DNA from: an uncultured Halomonas sp.
GTDB lineage: Bacteria; Pseudomonadota; Gammaproteobacteria; Pseudomonadales; Halomonadaceae
Direction of reading: 5' to 3'
Assembly (NCBI RefSeq): GCF_947490095.1
Contig: NZ_CANLFS010000028.1
Coordinates: 1 to 39,064, forward strand
Length of the DNA: 39,064 nt
Each line of letters opens with the position of its first letter. Within the stretch, counting starts at the first letter, position 1. Of the stretch, positions 17,274-24,421 are shown piece after piece. The notes beneath the pieces were generated by a model. That model did not search any database. It was not told where the DNA came from and saw only the letters and a program-made list of their open reading frames with translations. The position numbers were made by a program, and so were the translations under genes.

Positions 17274-18323
17274 TCAACAAATCGTCGTGTCTGTCAGGCT
17301 GTTGCGGGGCAGCTGCATGGTCAGGCAGTGCAGGCTGCCGTGTTGGCGAATCACGCTGCGACAGTCGATGGGTACGATGTCGCGGCCCGGGAAGGCATGA
17401 GCCAGGGCGGCGAGGGCCAGGGCGTCGGCGGCGTCGGCATAGGTGGGCACCAGCACGGCGCCGTTGATGATCAGGAAGTTGGCATAAGTCGCCGGCAGGC
17501 GATGGCCATCCTCGGGGTCCCGGCAGGGCGATGGCCAGGGCAGGGGGACCAGGCGATAGGGCTGGCCGTCGGCGCGCCGCAGGGCCTTGAGCTCTTCCTC
17601 CATGGCCGATAGTGCCGGGTAGTGAGGGTCCTGGTCGTCATCACAGCACACATAGGCGATCGTGCCGGGGTCGCAGAAGCGTGCCAGGGTGTCGATATGA
17701 CTATCGGTGTCGTCGCCTTCCAGGTGGCCATTGGCTAACCACAGCACGCGATTCACGCCGAAGTCCTGGTGCAGCCACTCTTCCACGGCTCGCCGGTCGA
17801 GCCCGGGGTTGCGATTGGGGTTGAGCAGGCAGGCCTCGGTGGTGAGCAGGGTGCCCTCGCCATCGCTCTCGATGGCGCCGCCCTCGAGCACCAGCCCTCG
17901 CTCGCTGACCGGGCCGGCGAATAGGCCGGCGGCGGCGAGGCGCCGTGTCAGGGTGTTATCCCGGGCGGCGGGAAACTTGCCGCCCCAGCCGGTGAACTCA
18001 TAGTCGTGCAGCACCAGCCTGCCCGCGTGCTCCACCGCCAGGGGGCCGTGGTCGCGGGCCCAGGTGTCGTCTGTTTCGGCGACCACCAGTCGCAATCGCT
18101 CGGCGGGGACGCCGAGTCGTGCGAAGCGCCGCTCGAGCCGGCTTTGAACGAGAGGGGTCGGGACGCTGATCAGCACGCCCTGGTAGCGGGCGATGGCGAC
18201 CACCATCGCCTCCAGTGTTGACTCGATGCGCTCAAGCATCGAGGCCCAGTCGCTTTCCTGACTGGGCCAGGACAGTAGTATGGCATCCTGGGGATGCCAC
18301 TCGGGAAGCAGGCGTGTGGCCAT
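17274..18323 (-). CDS. aguA: Agmatine deiminase
   Basis: A 349-residue enzyme of the agmatine deiminase/PAD_porph family, converting agmatine to N-carbamoylputrescine and ammonia. Blocks seen are PEWHPQDAILLSWP at the N-terminus, DDTWARDHGP near 85-94, LVLEGGAIESDGEGTLLTT near 142-160, GDDTDSHIDTLARF (active-site Asp and His) and near the end GSLHCLTMQLPR with the nucleophilic cysteine (about 333). The last block differs from the GGGNIHCITQQ I recall in plant enzymes, so substrate is assigned mainly from the aguB neighbour. The start at 18323 gives MATRLLPEWHP; the frame is open further upstream but unlike the family. Confidence 0.88.
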   Translation of the reverse strand: MATRLLPEWHPQDAILLSWPSQESDWASMLERIESTLEAMVVAIARYQGVLISVPTPLVQSRLERRFARLGVPAERLRLVVAETDDTWARDHGPLAVEHAGRLVLHDYEFTGWGGKFPAARDNTLTRRLAAAGLFAGPVSERGLVLEGGAIESDGEGTLLTTEACLLNPNRNPGLDRRAVEEWLHQDFGVNRVLWLANGHLEGDDTDSHIDTLARFCDPGTIAYVCCDDDQDPHYPALSAMEEELKALRRADGQPYRLVPLPWPSPCRDPEDGHRLPATYANFLIINGAVLVPTYADAADALALAALAHAFPGRDIVPIDCRSVIRQHGSLHCLTMQLPRNSLTDTTIC

Positions 18324-18480
18324 CGGGTCGGTTCCGGGTCGCGAGGTGTCAGGTCGCGAATGTAGGTGGCCCGGGGGCGCTATGCAAGAGCCGAAGAAGA
18401 GATGATGGTCGCTGGTCTTCCCTTCGGCGGATGGTATCCTTGAATTTCCCATGGCCGTTATCGGGTCGATAAGGAGTCGC

Positions 18481-19293
18481 ATGCGCGCCAATGTCCTGCT
18501 GTCTGTGATGATCGTGCTGGGTCAGGTTCTCGTCGGCTGCACGGCGCTTCCCGATGATGAGTCGGAGGCGGCCGCCTCGGCACGCCTCGAGGAGCGCCGG
18601 GCCCTGTTCGACCAGCCGTATATCGACCCCCTGACACGCTATCTGGAGACACACGGCGACGATCCGCGTTATGCCGAGGTGCTGACGGCCATCCTGGAGG
18701 AACGCGATCGCCGTTGCGCGGTGATCGCCGACGAGTATACCCAGCGCCCGGTCAACCGTGAGACGCTGGCACGCTACCGGCGTGGTTACCTGTATTCCTG
18801 TCCCGCCGATGTGAATGCCTTCCATGCTCGGGTGCGCGAGCAGGGGGCAAGCCGCGCCGCCACGACGTCACAGCCCGAGGATGCGCCTGGGTCCGAGCAG
18901 GCGGAGGGAGCTCCAGACTCCGATGCCGTGAATGCGGCCGCCGCCTCCCTGGCCGAGAGAGACAAGCGAGTCGAGGAGTCTCTGGAGCGGCGCCAGCGCA
19001 ACGATTGCTATCTGTTGTTCACCATCCGTAACCTGGGAGAAGCCCGAGACGCCTGTCGTGGACCCGCCGAGGAGGGAGACTCACGCGCCCAGCGGCACAT
19101 GGGCAGCATGGCCGAGGTAAAGGGGGATCGGCAGGAGGCCGTGCGCTGGTATCGCCGGGCTGTCGATAACGGCGATGCGAAGGCCGGTGAGAGGCTCGCG
19201 GCGCTCACCGGCTCCGGCCTGGATGTTGAGACGAAAGATGCCGACACGAAAGATACCGATACGGAAGATGCCGATATCGAGGATGCCGAGTGA
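18481..19293 (+). CDS. Lipoprotein with Sel1-like repeat
   Basis: A 270-residue predicted lipoprotein. The signal peptide (MRANVLLSVMIVLGQ) ends in a lipobox VLVGC near residue 20. It contains a predicted helical region with paired cysteines, an acidic spacer (about 120-150) and a Sel1/TPR-like unit near 200-245 (AEEGDSRAQRHMGSMAEVKG, EAVRWYRRAVDNGDAKAG). Sel1 repeats mediate protein contacts. The C-terminus is a 20-residue acidic tail made of four 15-bp repeats. The start at 18481 has AAGGAG upstream. Its stop overlaps the GTG start of the GGDEF-EAL gene, so the two are translationally coupled and may interact in the periplasm. Specific function unknown. Confidence 0.82.
   Translation: MRANVLLSVMIVLGQVLVGCTALPDDESEAAASARLEERRALFDQPYIDPLTRYLETHGDDPRYAEVLTAILEERDRRCAVIADEYTQRPVNRETLARYRRGYLYSCPADVNAFHARVREQGASRAATTSQPEDAPGSEQAEGAPDSDAVNAAAASLAERDKRVEESLERRQRNDCYLLFTIRNLGEARDACRGPAEEGDSRAQRHMGSMAEVKGDRQEAVRWYRRAVDNGDAKAGERLAALTGSGLDVETKDADTKDTDTEDADIEDAE
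19231..19290 (+). repeat. Four 15-bp repeats at the lipoprotein gene end
   Basis: Four consecutive 15-bp units starting with ACGAAAGATGCCGAC encode TKDAD, TKDTD, TEDAD and IEDAE. The last unit contains GAGGA about 7 nt before the GTG of the next gene, so repeat copy and ribosome-binding site coincide. Confidence 0.8.
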
Positions 19294-21587
19294 GACGCCA
19301 GCGCCTCTTCCTGGGGCGACGTCCCCTCATCATGCTGCTGCTGGCGTTGTTGGTGGCGCTTTTCTTCGGCGGCATGTGGCTGCTCTCCACGCTGAATCTG
19401 CGCTTCTCGGAAGAGACCCTCTCGGCGCTGCGTGAGCGGCAGATCGAGGAGGCCTTTCATGCCAACCTGGACCGTATCGACGCCCATCACCGGCGGATGG
19501 AGCAGAACAGCTGGGGACTGACGCGCGTCGCGGCCCTGCTTGCCGACATGGACGCGGGAGAAGCCGAGGTATCCGCTGCCCTGCAGCAATCCCTGGAGGA
19601 GTTTGACGACGCCAGCGGGGCCTCCCTGTTGCTTCCGCGGCTGTCGTCCCCGGTCTCGTTGTTCGCGTATCGTGACGCCGGGCGGGTCGTCGTCGAGCCG
19701 CTGGAGAGCGAGGGGCTGCAGGCGGAGGAGCTGCAGCTGCGCCTCAATGTCTGGCGTGAAGGCAATGACCAGCCCCACTGGACCCCCGCCTACTTCAATA
19801 CACGCATCAATGACGCCGTGATCAGCGTCAGCGCGCCGGTTCGTGATGACGCCGGTCGAGTGGTGGGCATGGCCGCCAGCGATTGGATAGCCGATGACAT
19901 CATCCGCATGGTCAGCGGCGTCAGGGTCACGCCGAGCACCTTTGCCTTTTTGGTGGATCAGGAGAATCGCAACCTCTCCAGCCTCGTGAATGCCGCGGAT
20001 CTGCAGCGTGCCCAGCAGCTGATCGATGAGGTGTCGGCGCTTGAGCTGCATCGTGAGGTGGAAGCGCTGTCGATGGAAGAAGGCATCCTGCGCCGCGACC
20101 TCACTCTGGCGGGGCAGGACTGGTCGCTGTACCACGATGCGACTCGTGCCGGCATGGTATTTGGCATTGCCGTGCCTCGGGCGGAAATCGATGCCGTGCT
20201 GGCCCCCATGCGGCGGGCCAATCTTCGCCTGTTGGTCGGCATCGGGCTGGTCCTGCTGGTGCTGGCCGGGGTGATCCTGTTTCTGGTGGCGGGGCTGCTC
20301 CGCCAGCTGCGTGCGCTCTATACCGACCCGCTGACCCGGCTCCCCAATCGGGCATGCCTGCTGGCCGACCTCGAGGGCGGGCGAGCGGGGTCGTTGATAT
20401 TGATCAATGTCGATGGCTTCAAGCAGATCAATGATCTCTTCGGCCATCGCTGCGGGGATCGCGTCATTCAACGCCTGGCGCTACGCCTGCAGGCGCACCT
20501 GGAGGCGAGCGACTGTCGTGGCTGCAAGCTTTATCGCATGCCGGGCGATGAGCATGCGGCCTGGCTGCCTCGCACCGCGGTCGATGCGTCTCTGGAGACC
20601 ATGGTGGAGGCCCTGCACCAGGACCTGAGCGGGTGGCGGCTGGCGTGGCGAGGGCAAGAGCTGCCCGTGCAGGTGACCATGGGAGTTGCCTCCAGCTGGA
20701 GGCTGGAGGCTGGCGAGGATACCCTGCTGTCATCGGTCAGCATTGCCCTGCGTCAGGCCCGCGTCGAGAGGCGCCCCTATGTCTTCTATGATCCGGCCGT
20801 CCGGGTGCGTCGTAATTATGAGCGCAACCTGGACTGGGCCAATCGCCTGGGAGAGGCGCTGGAACAGGACCGGGTGGTGGCATATTTCCAGCCGATCCTC
20901 GAGCTGGCGAGCGGGCGGGTCGACAAGTTCGAGTGCCTGGTGCGCATGTTGGATGAAGAGGGACATGCGACCGGACCCGGTGCCTTTCTGGAGGTGGCTC
21001 GGCGCAGCCGCCTCTACCATCGCCTGACGCTGACCATGGTCACTCGCTGCCTGGCGGCACTGGCCGAGACCCCTCACGAATACTCGCTGAACCTGTCCGG
21101 TGATGACATCATCGACCCGGAGACCAGCGAGGCATTGCTGGCGCGGGTGGCCGAGAGTGGTGCCGGGAATCGGCTGATCTTCGAGATCCTCGAGTCGGAA
21201 GGCATCGAGAACTATGCGGCAGTCAGCGACTTTATCGCTCGGGCCAAGGCACTGGGCGTGCGGATCGCCATCGATGATTTCGGCAGCGGCTATTCGAACT
21301 TCGAGCACCTGCTGCGCCTCGATGTGGACCTGCTGAAGATCGATGGAAGCCTGGTGCGTCAGCTCGATACCGACCCCGATGCCGAGACCCTGATCCGGGG
21401 TATCGTGGGCTTCGCCCGTGAGATGGGCATCACCACGGTGGCGGAATTTGTCCACGACGCGGCGATACTGGAGCGGGTGAGAGTGCTGGGCGTGGACTTT
21501 GCCCAGGGGGCCAGCATCGGCATGCCGGGACCGTCTCCCGAGGCCGCGGCCGGCGCCGACAGGGAGCGTGCAAATCCCGTGAAATAG
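19290..21587 (+). CDS. Membrane-bound GGDEF-EAL protein with periplasmic sensor domain
   Basis: A 765-residue c-di-GMP protein. TM1 is about 13-34, a dCACHE-like periplasmic domain about 40-305, TM2 about 315-335, GGDEF domain about 340-500 and EAL domain about 515-755. The GGDEF active site is degenerate (PGDEH near 417), so cyclase activity is doubtful. The EAL domain keeps the catalytic set: ECLVR (E about 548), NLSGDD, FEILESE, IDDFGSGYSN near 660, LKIDGS and TVAEFV, so it is probably an active phosphodiesterase lowering c-di-GMP. It starts with GTG overlapping the lipoprotein stop (GTGA). The basic MRRQRL before the helix supports this start over later ATGs. The ligand is unknown. Confidence 0.88.
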   Translation: MRRQRLFLGRRPLIMLLLALLVALFFGGMWLLSTLNLRFSEETLSALRERQIEEAFHANLDRIDAHHRRMEQNSWGLTRVAALLADMDAGEAEVSAALQQSLEEFDDASGASLLLPRLSSPVSLFAYRDAGRVVVEPLESEGLQAEELQLRLNVWREGNDQPHWTPAYFNTRINDAVISVSAPVRDDAGRVVGMAASDWIADDIIRMVSGVRVTPSTFAFLVDQENRNLSSLVNAADLQRAQQLIDEVSALELHREVEALSMEEGILRRDLTLAGQDWSLYHDATRAGMVFGIAVPRAEIDAVLAPMRRANLRLLVGIGLVLLVLAGVILFLVAGLLRQLRALYTDPLTRLPNRACLLADLEGGRAGSLILINVDGFKQINDLFGHRCGDRVIQRLALRLQAHLEASDCRGCKLYRMPGDEHAAWLPRTAVDASLETMVEALHQDLSGWRLAWRGQELPVQVTMGVASSWRLEAGEDTLLSSVSIALRQARVERRPYVFYDPAVRVRRNYERNLDWANRLGEALEQDRVVAYFQPILELASGRVDKFECLVRMLDEEGHATGPGAFLEVARRSRLYHRLTLTMVTRCLAALAETPHEYSLNLSGDDIIDPETSEALLARVAESGAGNRLIFEILESEGIENYAAVSDFIARAKALGVRIAIDDFGSGYSNFEHLLRLDVDLLKIDGSLVRQLDTDPDAETLIRGIVGFAREMGITTVAEFVHDAAILERVRVLGVDFAQGASIGMPGPSPEAAAGADRERANPVK

Positions 21588-21690
21588 CCTTGTCGGCGAT
21601 GCAGCCTCATGGCAAAAGCCTTACCATGGGCGCCCGCTGCCTGACTGCCGGGCTTTCGCTGCTCTTGCTACAAGGCTCTCGCCGACAAGG
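21588..21690 (+). repeat. 12-bp inverted repeat enclosing the lolC ribosome-binding site
   Basis: CCTTGTCGGCGA (21588-21599), directly after the upstream stop codon, is perfectly complementary to TCGCCGACAAGG (21679-21690). The right arm contains the AAGG of the AAGGA ribosome site for the permease gene starting at 21700. The loop is 79 nt. In a readthrough transcript this stem could hide the ribosome site. It could also be the ends of a small inserted element. Confidence 0.55.
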
Positions 21691-21699
21691 AACGCCACC

Positions 21700-22941
21700 A
21701 TGCTGGATAGACTGCCCTTCCTGATCGGGTTGCGCTATGTGCGCGCCAAGCGCCGCAACCACTTCATCTCCTTTATCTCGCTGACCTCCATGCTGGGCCT
21801 GATGCTCGGCGTTGCCGTGTTGATCCTGGTGCTCTCGGTGATGAACGGCTTCGATCATGAACTGCGCACGCGCATCCTGGGCATGGTGCCACACACCAAG
21901 GTCGAATCGCGCACCGGCATGGTGGAGTGGGAGGCCCTGGCCGAGCGCCTAATGGAGCGCGAGCACGTCATCGGTGCCGCCCCCTATGTGGAGCAGCAGG
22001 GCATGTTCTCGGTAGGCGGAAACAATGAGGGCGCCATGGTCAACGGCATCCACCCCGAGTGGGAGGATCGCGTATCGATCATCGGCGAGAACATGCAGGA
22101 GGGCAGCCTCGCCGACCTGGAGGCCGGTGAATGGAATATCGTGCTGGGTTCTATCCTGGCGCGGCGCCTGGGGGTCGGGGTCGGCGATCGCGTCACCCTG
22201 CTGGTGCCCGAGGCCTCGATCACCCCGGCCGGCGTCTTTCCACGGCTCAAACGCTTCAACGTCAGCGGTATCTTCAGCGTCGGGGCCGACCTGGATGCCG
22301 CTCTCGCCTATGCCCATATCGATGACATGCAGACCCTGGCACGCCTGGGGGATGCCGTGGGTGGCCTGCGCCTGGAACTCGATGACCTCTTCATCGCCAG
22401 CGCCGAGACCCAGGCGATCATCAACGAACTGGGGCCGGGCTATCGCGGCTACGACTGGACCTACTCCCATGGCAACCTCTTCCAGGCCATCCAGATGGAG
22501 AAGCGCATGATCGCGCTGCTGCTCACGGTGATCATCGCCGTGGCGGCCTTCAATATCGTCTCGACCCTGGTGATGGTGGTGACCGACAAGCATGCCGATA
22601 TCGCGATTCTGCGCACGATCGGAGCCACCCCCCGGACGATCATGGGCATCTTCGTTGTCCAGGGCCTGGCCATCGGGGTGATCGGTATCCTGGTGGGTGT
22701 GGGGCTCGGGGTGCTGCTGGCGCTGACCATCCCCGACATTATCGACTGGGTCGAGGCGGTGTTCGGCATCCAGTTCCTCGACGCGGGGGTCTATTTCATC
22801 AGCAACCTGCCCTCGCGCCTGCAATGGGAAGACGTTGGCAATATCGTGGCCTCGGCCCTGGTGCTGACCTTCCTCTCCACCCTTTATCCTGCATGGCGGG
22901 CCGCCCGCGTGCAGCCGGCCGAGGTGCTGCGCTATGAGTGA
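21700..22941 (+). CDS. Lipoprotein-releasing ABC permease (LolC/LolE family)
   Basis: A 413-residue inner-membrane permease that extracts mature outer-membrane lipoproteins and hands them to LolA. The N-terminus (FLIGLRYVRAKRRNHFISFI) and first helix are typical. A large periplasmic domain (about 45-265) is followed by three C-terminal helices with the MacB/FtsX-type segment KHADIAILRTIGATPRTI. The hook-like stretch ITPAGVFPRLKRFNVSG is near 165-185. Only one such permease gene precedes lolD, where E. coli has lolC and lolE; it may be a LolF-type single permease acting as a homodimer, or a second permease may lie elsewhere. It overlaps lolD by 8 nt. Confidence 0.88.
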   Translation: MLDRLPFLIGLRYVRAKRRNHFISFISLTSMLGLMLGVAVLILVLSVMNGFDHELRTRILGMVPHTKVESRTGMVEWEALAERLMEREHVIGAAPYVEQQGMFSVGGNNEGAMVNGIHPEWEDRVSIIGENMQEGSLADLEAGEWNIVLGSILARRLGVGVGDRVTLLVPEASITPAGVFPRLKRFNVSGIFSVGADLDAALAYAHIDDMQTLARLGDAVGGLRLELDDLFIASAETQAIINELGPGYRGYDWTYSHGNLFQAIQMEKRMIALLLTVIIAVAAFNIVSTLVMVVTDKHADIAILRTIGATPRTIMGIFVVQGLAIGVIGILVGVGLGVLLALTIPDIIDWVEAVFGIQFLDAGVYFISNLPSRLQWEDVGNIVASALVLTFLSTLYPAWRAARVQPAEVLRYE

Positions 22942-23683
22942 TGACCGCAACGCGTTGAGTCCACGACAGGGGCTCGCCACGCCACGCACTGCCGGACAGA
23001 CGATGCTGGAGTGCCATGACCTGACCCGCACCTACAGTGAGGGCCCCCAGGACATTACCGTGCTCGAGGGGCTCTCCCTTACCGTCAATGCCGGCGAGCG
23101 GGTCGCCATCGTCGGTAGCTCGGGGTCGGGGAAGACCACGCTGCTCAATCTGCTGGGTGGCCTCGACCGACCCAGCCGCGGCGAGGTGCGCATCGCCGGC
23201 GAGTCGCTGCTGAACCTCGGTGAGACGGCCTTGGGACGCTTTCGCAACCGGCATATCGGCTTCGTCTACCAGTTTCATCACCTGCTCGCGGAGTTCACCG
23301 CCGTCGAGAACGCGGCGCTGCCGCTGATCGTGCGTGGACAACGCAAGAAGGACGCCGAGGCGAGCGCCTTGAGGCTGCTGGAAAAGGTCGGCATGGCAGC
23401 GCGCGGCGACCACAAGCCCGGCGAGCTCTCGGGCGGCGAGCGTCAGCGTGTGGCCATTGCCCGGGCGCTGGTGACCGACCCCAGCCTGGTGCTGATGGAC
23501 GAACCCACCGGCAATCTGGACCAGCATACCGCGGCCGGTATCCTGGCGCTGATGGACGAACTGGCCCACACCGCCGCCTGTGCCTTCGTCATCGTCACCC
23601 ATGACCCGGCGCTGGCCGCCCATCAGGATCGCGTCTTGCGCCTCGATGACGGGTACTTAAGCGAGCAGCCTCCGGAACGCTAA
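22934..23683 (+). CDS. lolD: Lipoprotein-releasing ATPase LolD
   Basis: A 249-residue ABC ATPase of the MacB/LolD type that powers lipoprotein release. It has Walker A GSSGSGKTT near 58-66, the LolD-type Q-loop FVYQFHHLLAEFTAVENAALP near 113-133, signature LSGGERQR, Walker B VLMDEPTGNLD and the switch His in VTHDP. It is about 20 residues longer than E. coli LolD at the N-terminus (MSDDRNALSPRQ to QTM); the internal Met at codon 24 is an alternative start. The ATG lies inside the permease gene end, so translation is coupled. Confidence 0.93.
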   Translation: MSDDRNALSPRQGLATPRTAGQTMLECHDLTRTYSEGPQDITVLEGLSLTVNAGERVAIVGSSGSGKTTLLNLLGGLDRPSRGEVRIAGESLLNLGETALGRFRNRHIGFVYQFHHLLAEFTAVENAALPLIVRGQRKKDAEASALRLLEKVGMAARGDHKPGELSGGERQRVAIARALVTDPSLVLMDEPTGNLDQHTAAGILALMDELAHTAACAFVIVTHDPALAAHQDRVLRLDDGYLSEQPPER

Positions 23684-23698
23684 ACGCACTCGTCCAAC

Positions 23699-23732
23699 GA
23701 CAAGCGGCCGCCTCTCGGGGCGGCCGCTTGTC
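23699..23732 (+). terminator. Hairpin between convergent lolD and DUF2062 gene
   Basis: A perfect 14-bp stem, GACAAGCGGCCGCC (23699-23712) with GGCGGCCGCTTGTC (23719-23732), lies 15 bp after the lolD stop. The T-run is poor in both directions. It probably ends both converging transcripts. Confidence 0.7.
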
Positions 23733-23764
23733 ATTGGGAGGCCGTCAGCGCAGCGGCCAACGGA

Positions 23765-24310
23765 TCAGGTGGCGCCGTCGCCGTCTGGCCGACGCCCGTG
23801 CCGCAGACGCTGACGCTTCTTCCAGTTTCGCGATACCTGCCATCGCCACAACAGCCGTACCGCCAGGTTGCTGACAAGGGCCAATGCCACCGCCGTTACC
23901 ACCGACCCCAGTGTCAGGGCCGGCAGGATGTCGCCCAGGCGTTCGGCAATCCAGCGAGGAGAAAGATGCTCGGGGGCATCCCGGGCGGGCACATTCATCA
24001 GCCAGGCCCCGAGACGATAGTTGGCGTAGAAGATCAGCGGCATGGTCAGGGGGTTGGTGACCCAGACCAGCCCCACGGAGAGCGGGAGGTTGCAGCGCGC
24101 CACCCAGGCGCCGCCGGCCGCCACGGCCATCTGCATGGGGATCGGCAACATGGCGCTGAACAGTCCCACCGAGAATGCATTGGCCACGCTGCGACGGCCC
24201 AGAACCCATAGCGCGGGGTCGCCGATCAAACCGCCCATGAAGCGCAGCGAACGCTGCCGCCTCAGGGCGTCGGGGTGGGGCATATAGCGCTGTAGCAGGC
24301 GGCGCGGCAT
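23765..24310 (-). CDS. DUF2062 family membrane protein
   Basis: A 181-residue membrane protein of the DUF2062 family, whose role is unknown. Family pattern: DPALWVLGRRSVANAFSVGL near 31-50, MQMAVAAGGAWVARCNLPLS near 59-78 and VTNPLTMPLIFYANYRLG near 84-101. About three hydrophobic segments are followed by a basic tail (WKKRQRLRHGRR). It converges on lolD and is divergent from comEC. The ribosome site is weak. A long overlapping frame in this region is a shadow of this gene. Confidence 0.85.
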   Translation of the reverse strand: MPRRLLQRYMPHPDALRRQRSLRFMGGLIGDPALWVLGRRSVANAFSVGLFSAMLPIPMQMAVAAGGAWVARCNLPLSVGLVWVTNPLTMPLIFYANYRLGAWLMNVPARDAPEHLSPRWIAERLGDILPALTLGSVVTAVALALVSNLAVRLLWRWQVSRNWKKRQRLRHGRRPDGDGAT

Positions 24311-24421
24311 GGGTACTGGCTCGCAGCATCGTGACCTGGCCTATTATCCATACAAGGCTGCGGGACCGCACCTTAAGTCTTCCTCGCCACGGGGCGCTGC
24401 CCCTCTTGCCGGAGCCAGGCG

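Noticed and set aside
19008..20471. A 487-codon minus-strand frame
   Set aside because: Antisense to the lipoprotein and GGDEF-EAL genes, with no motif and typical shadow composition.
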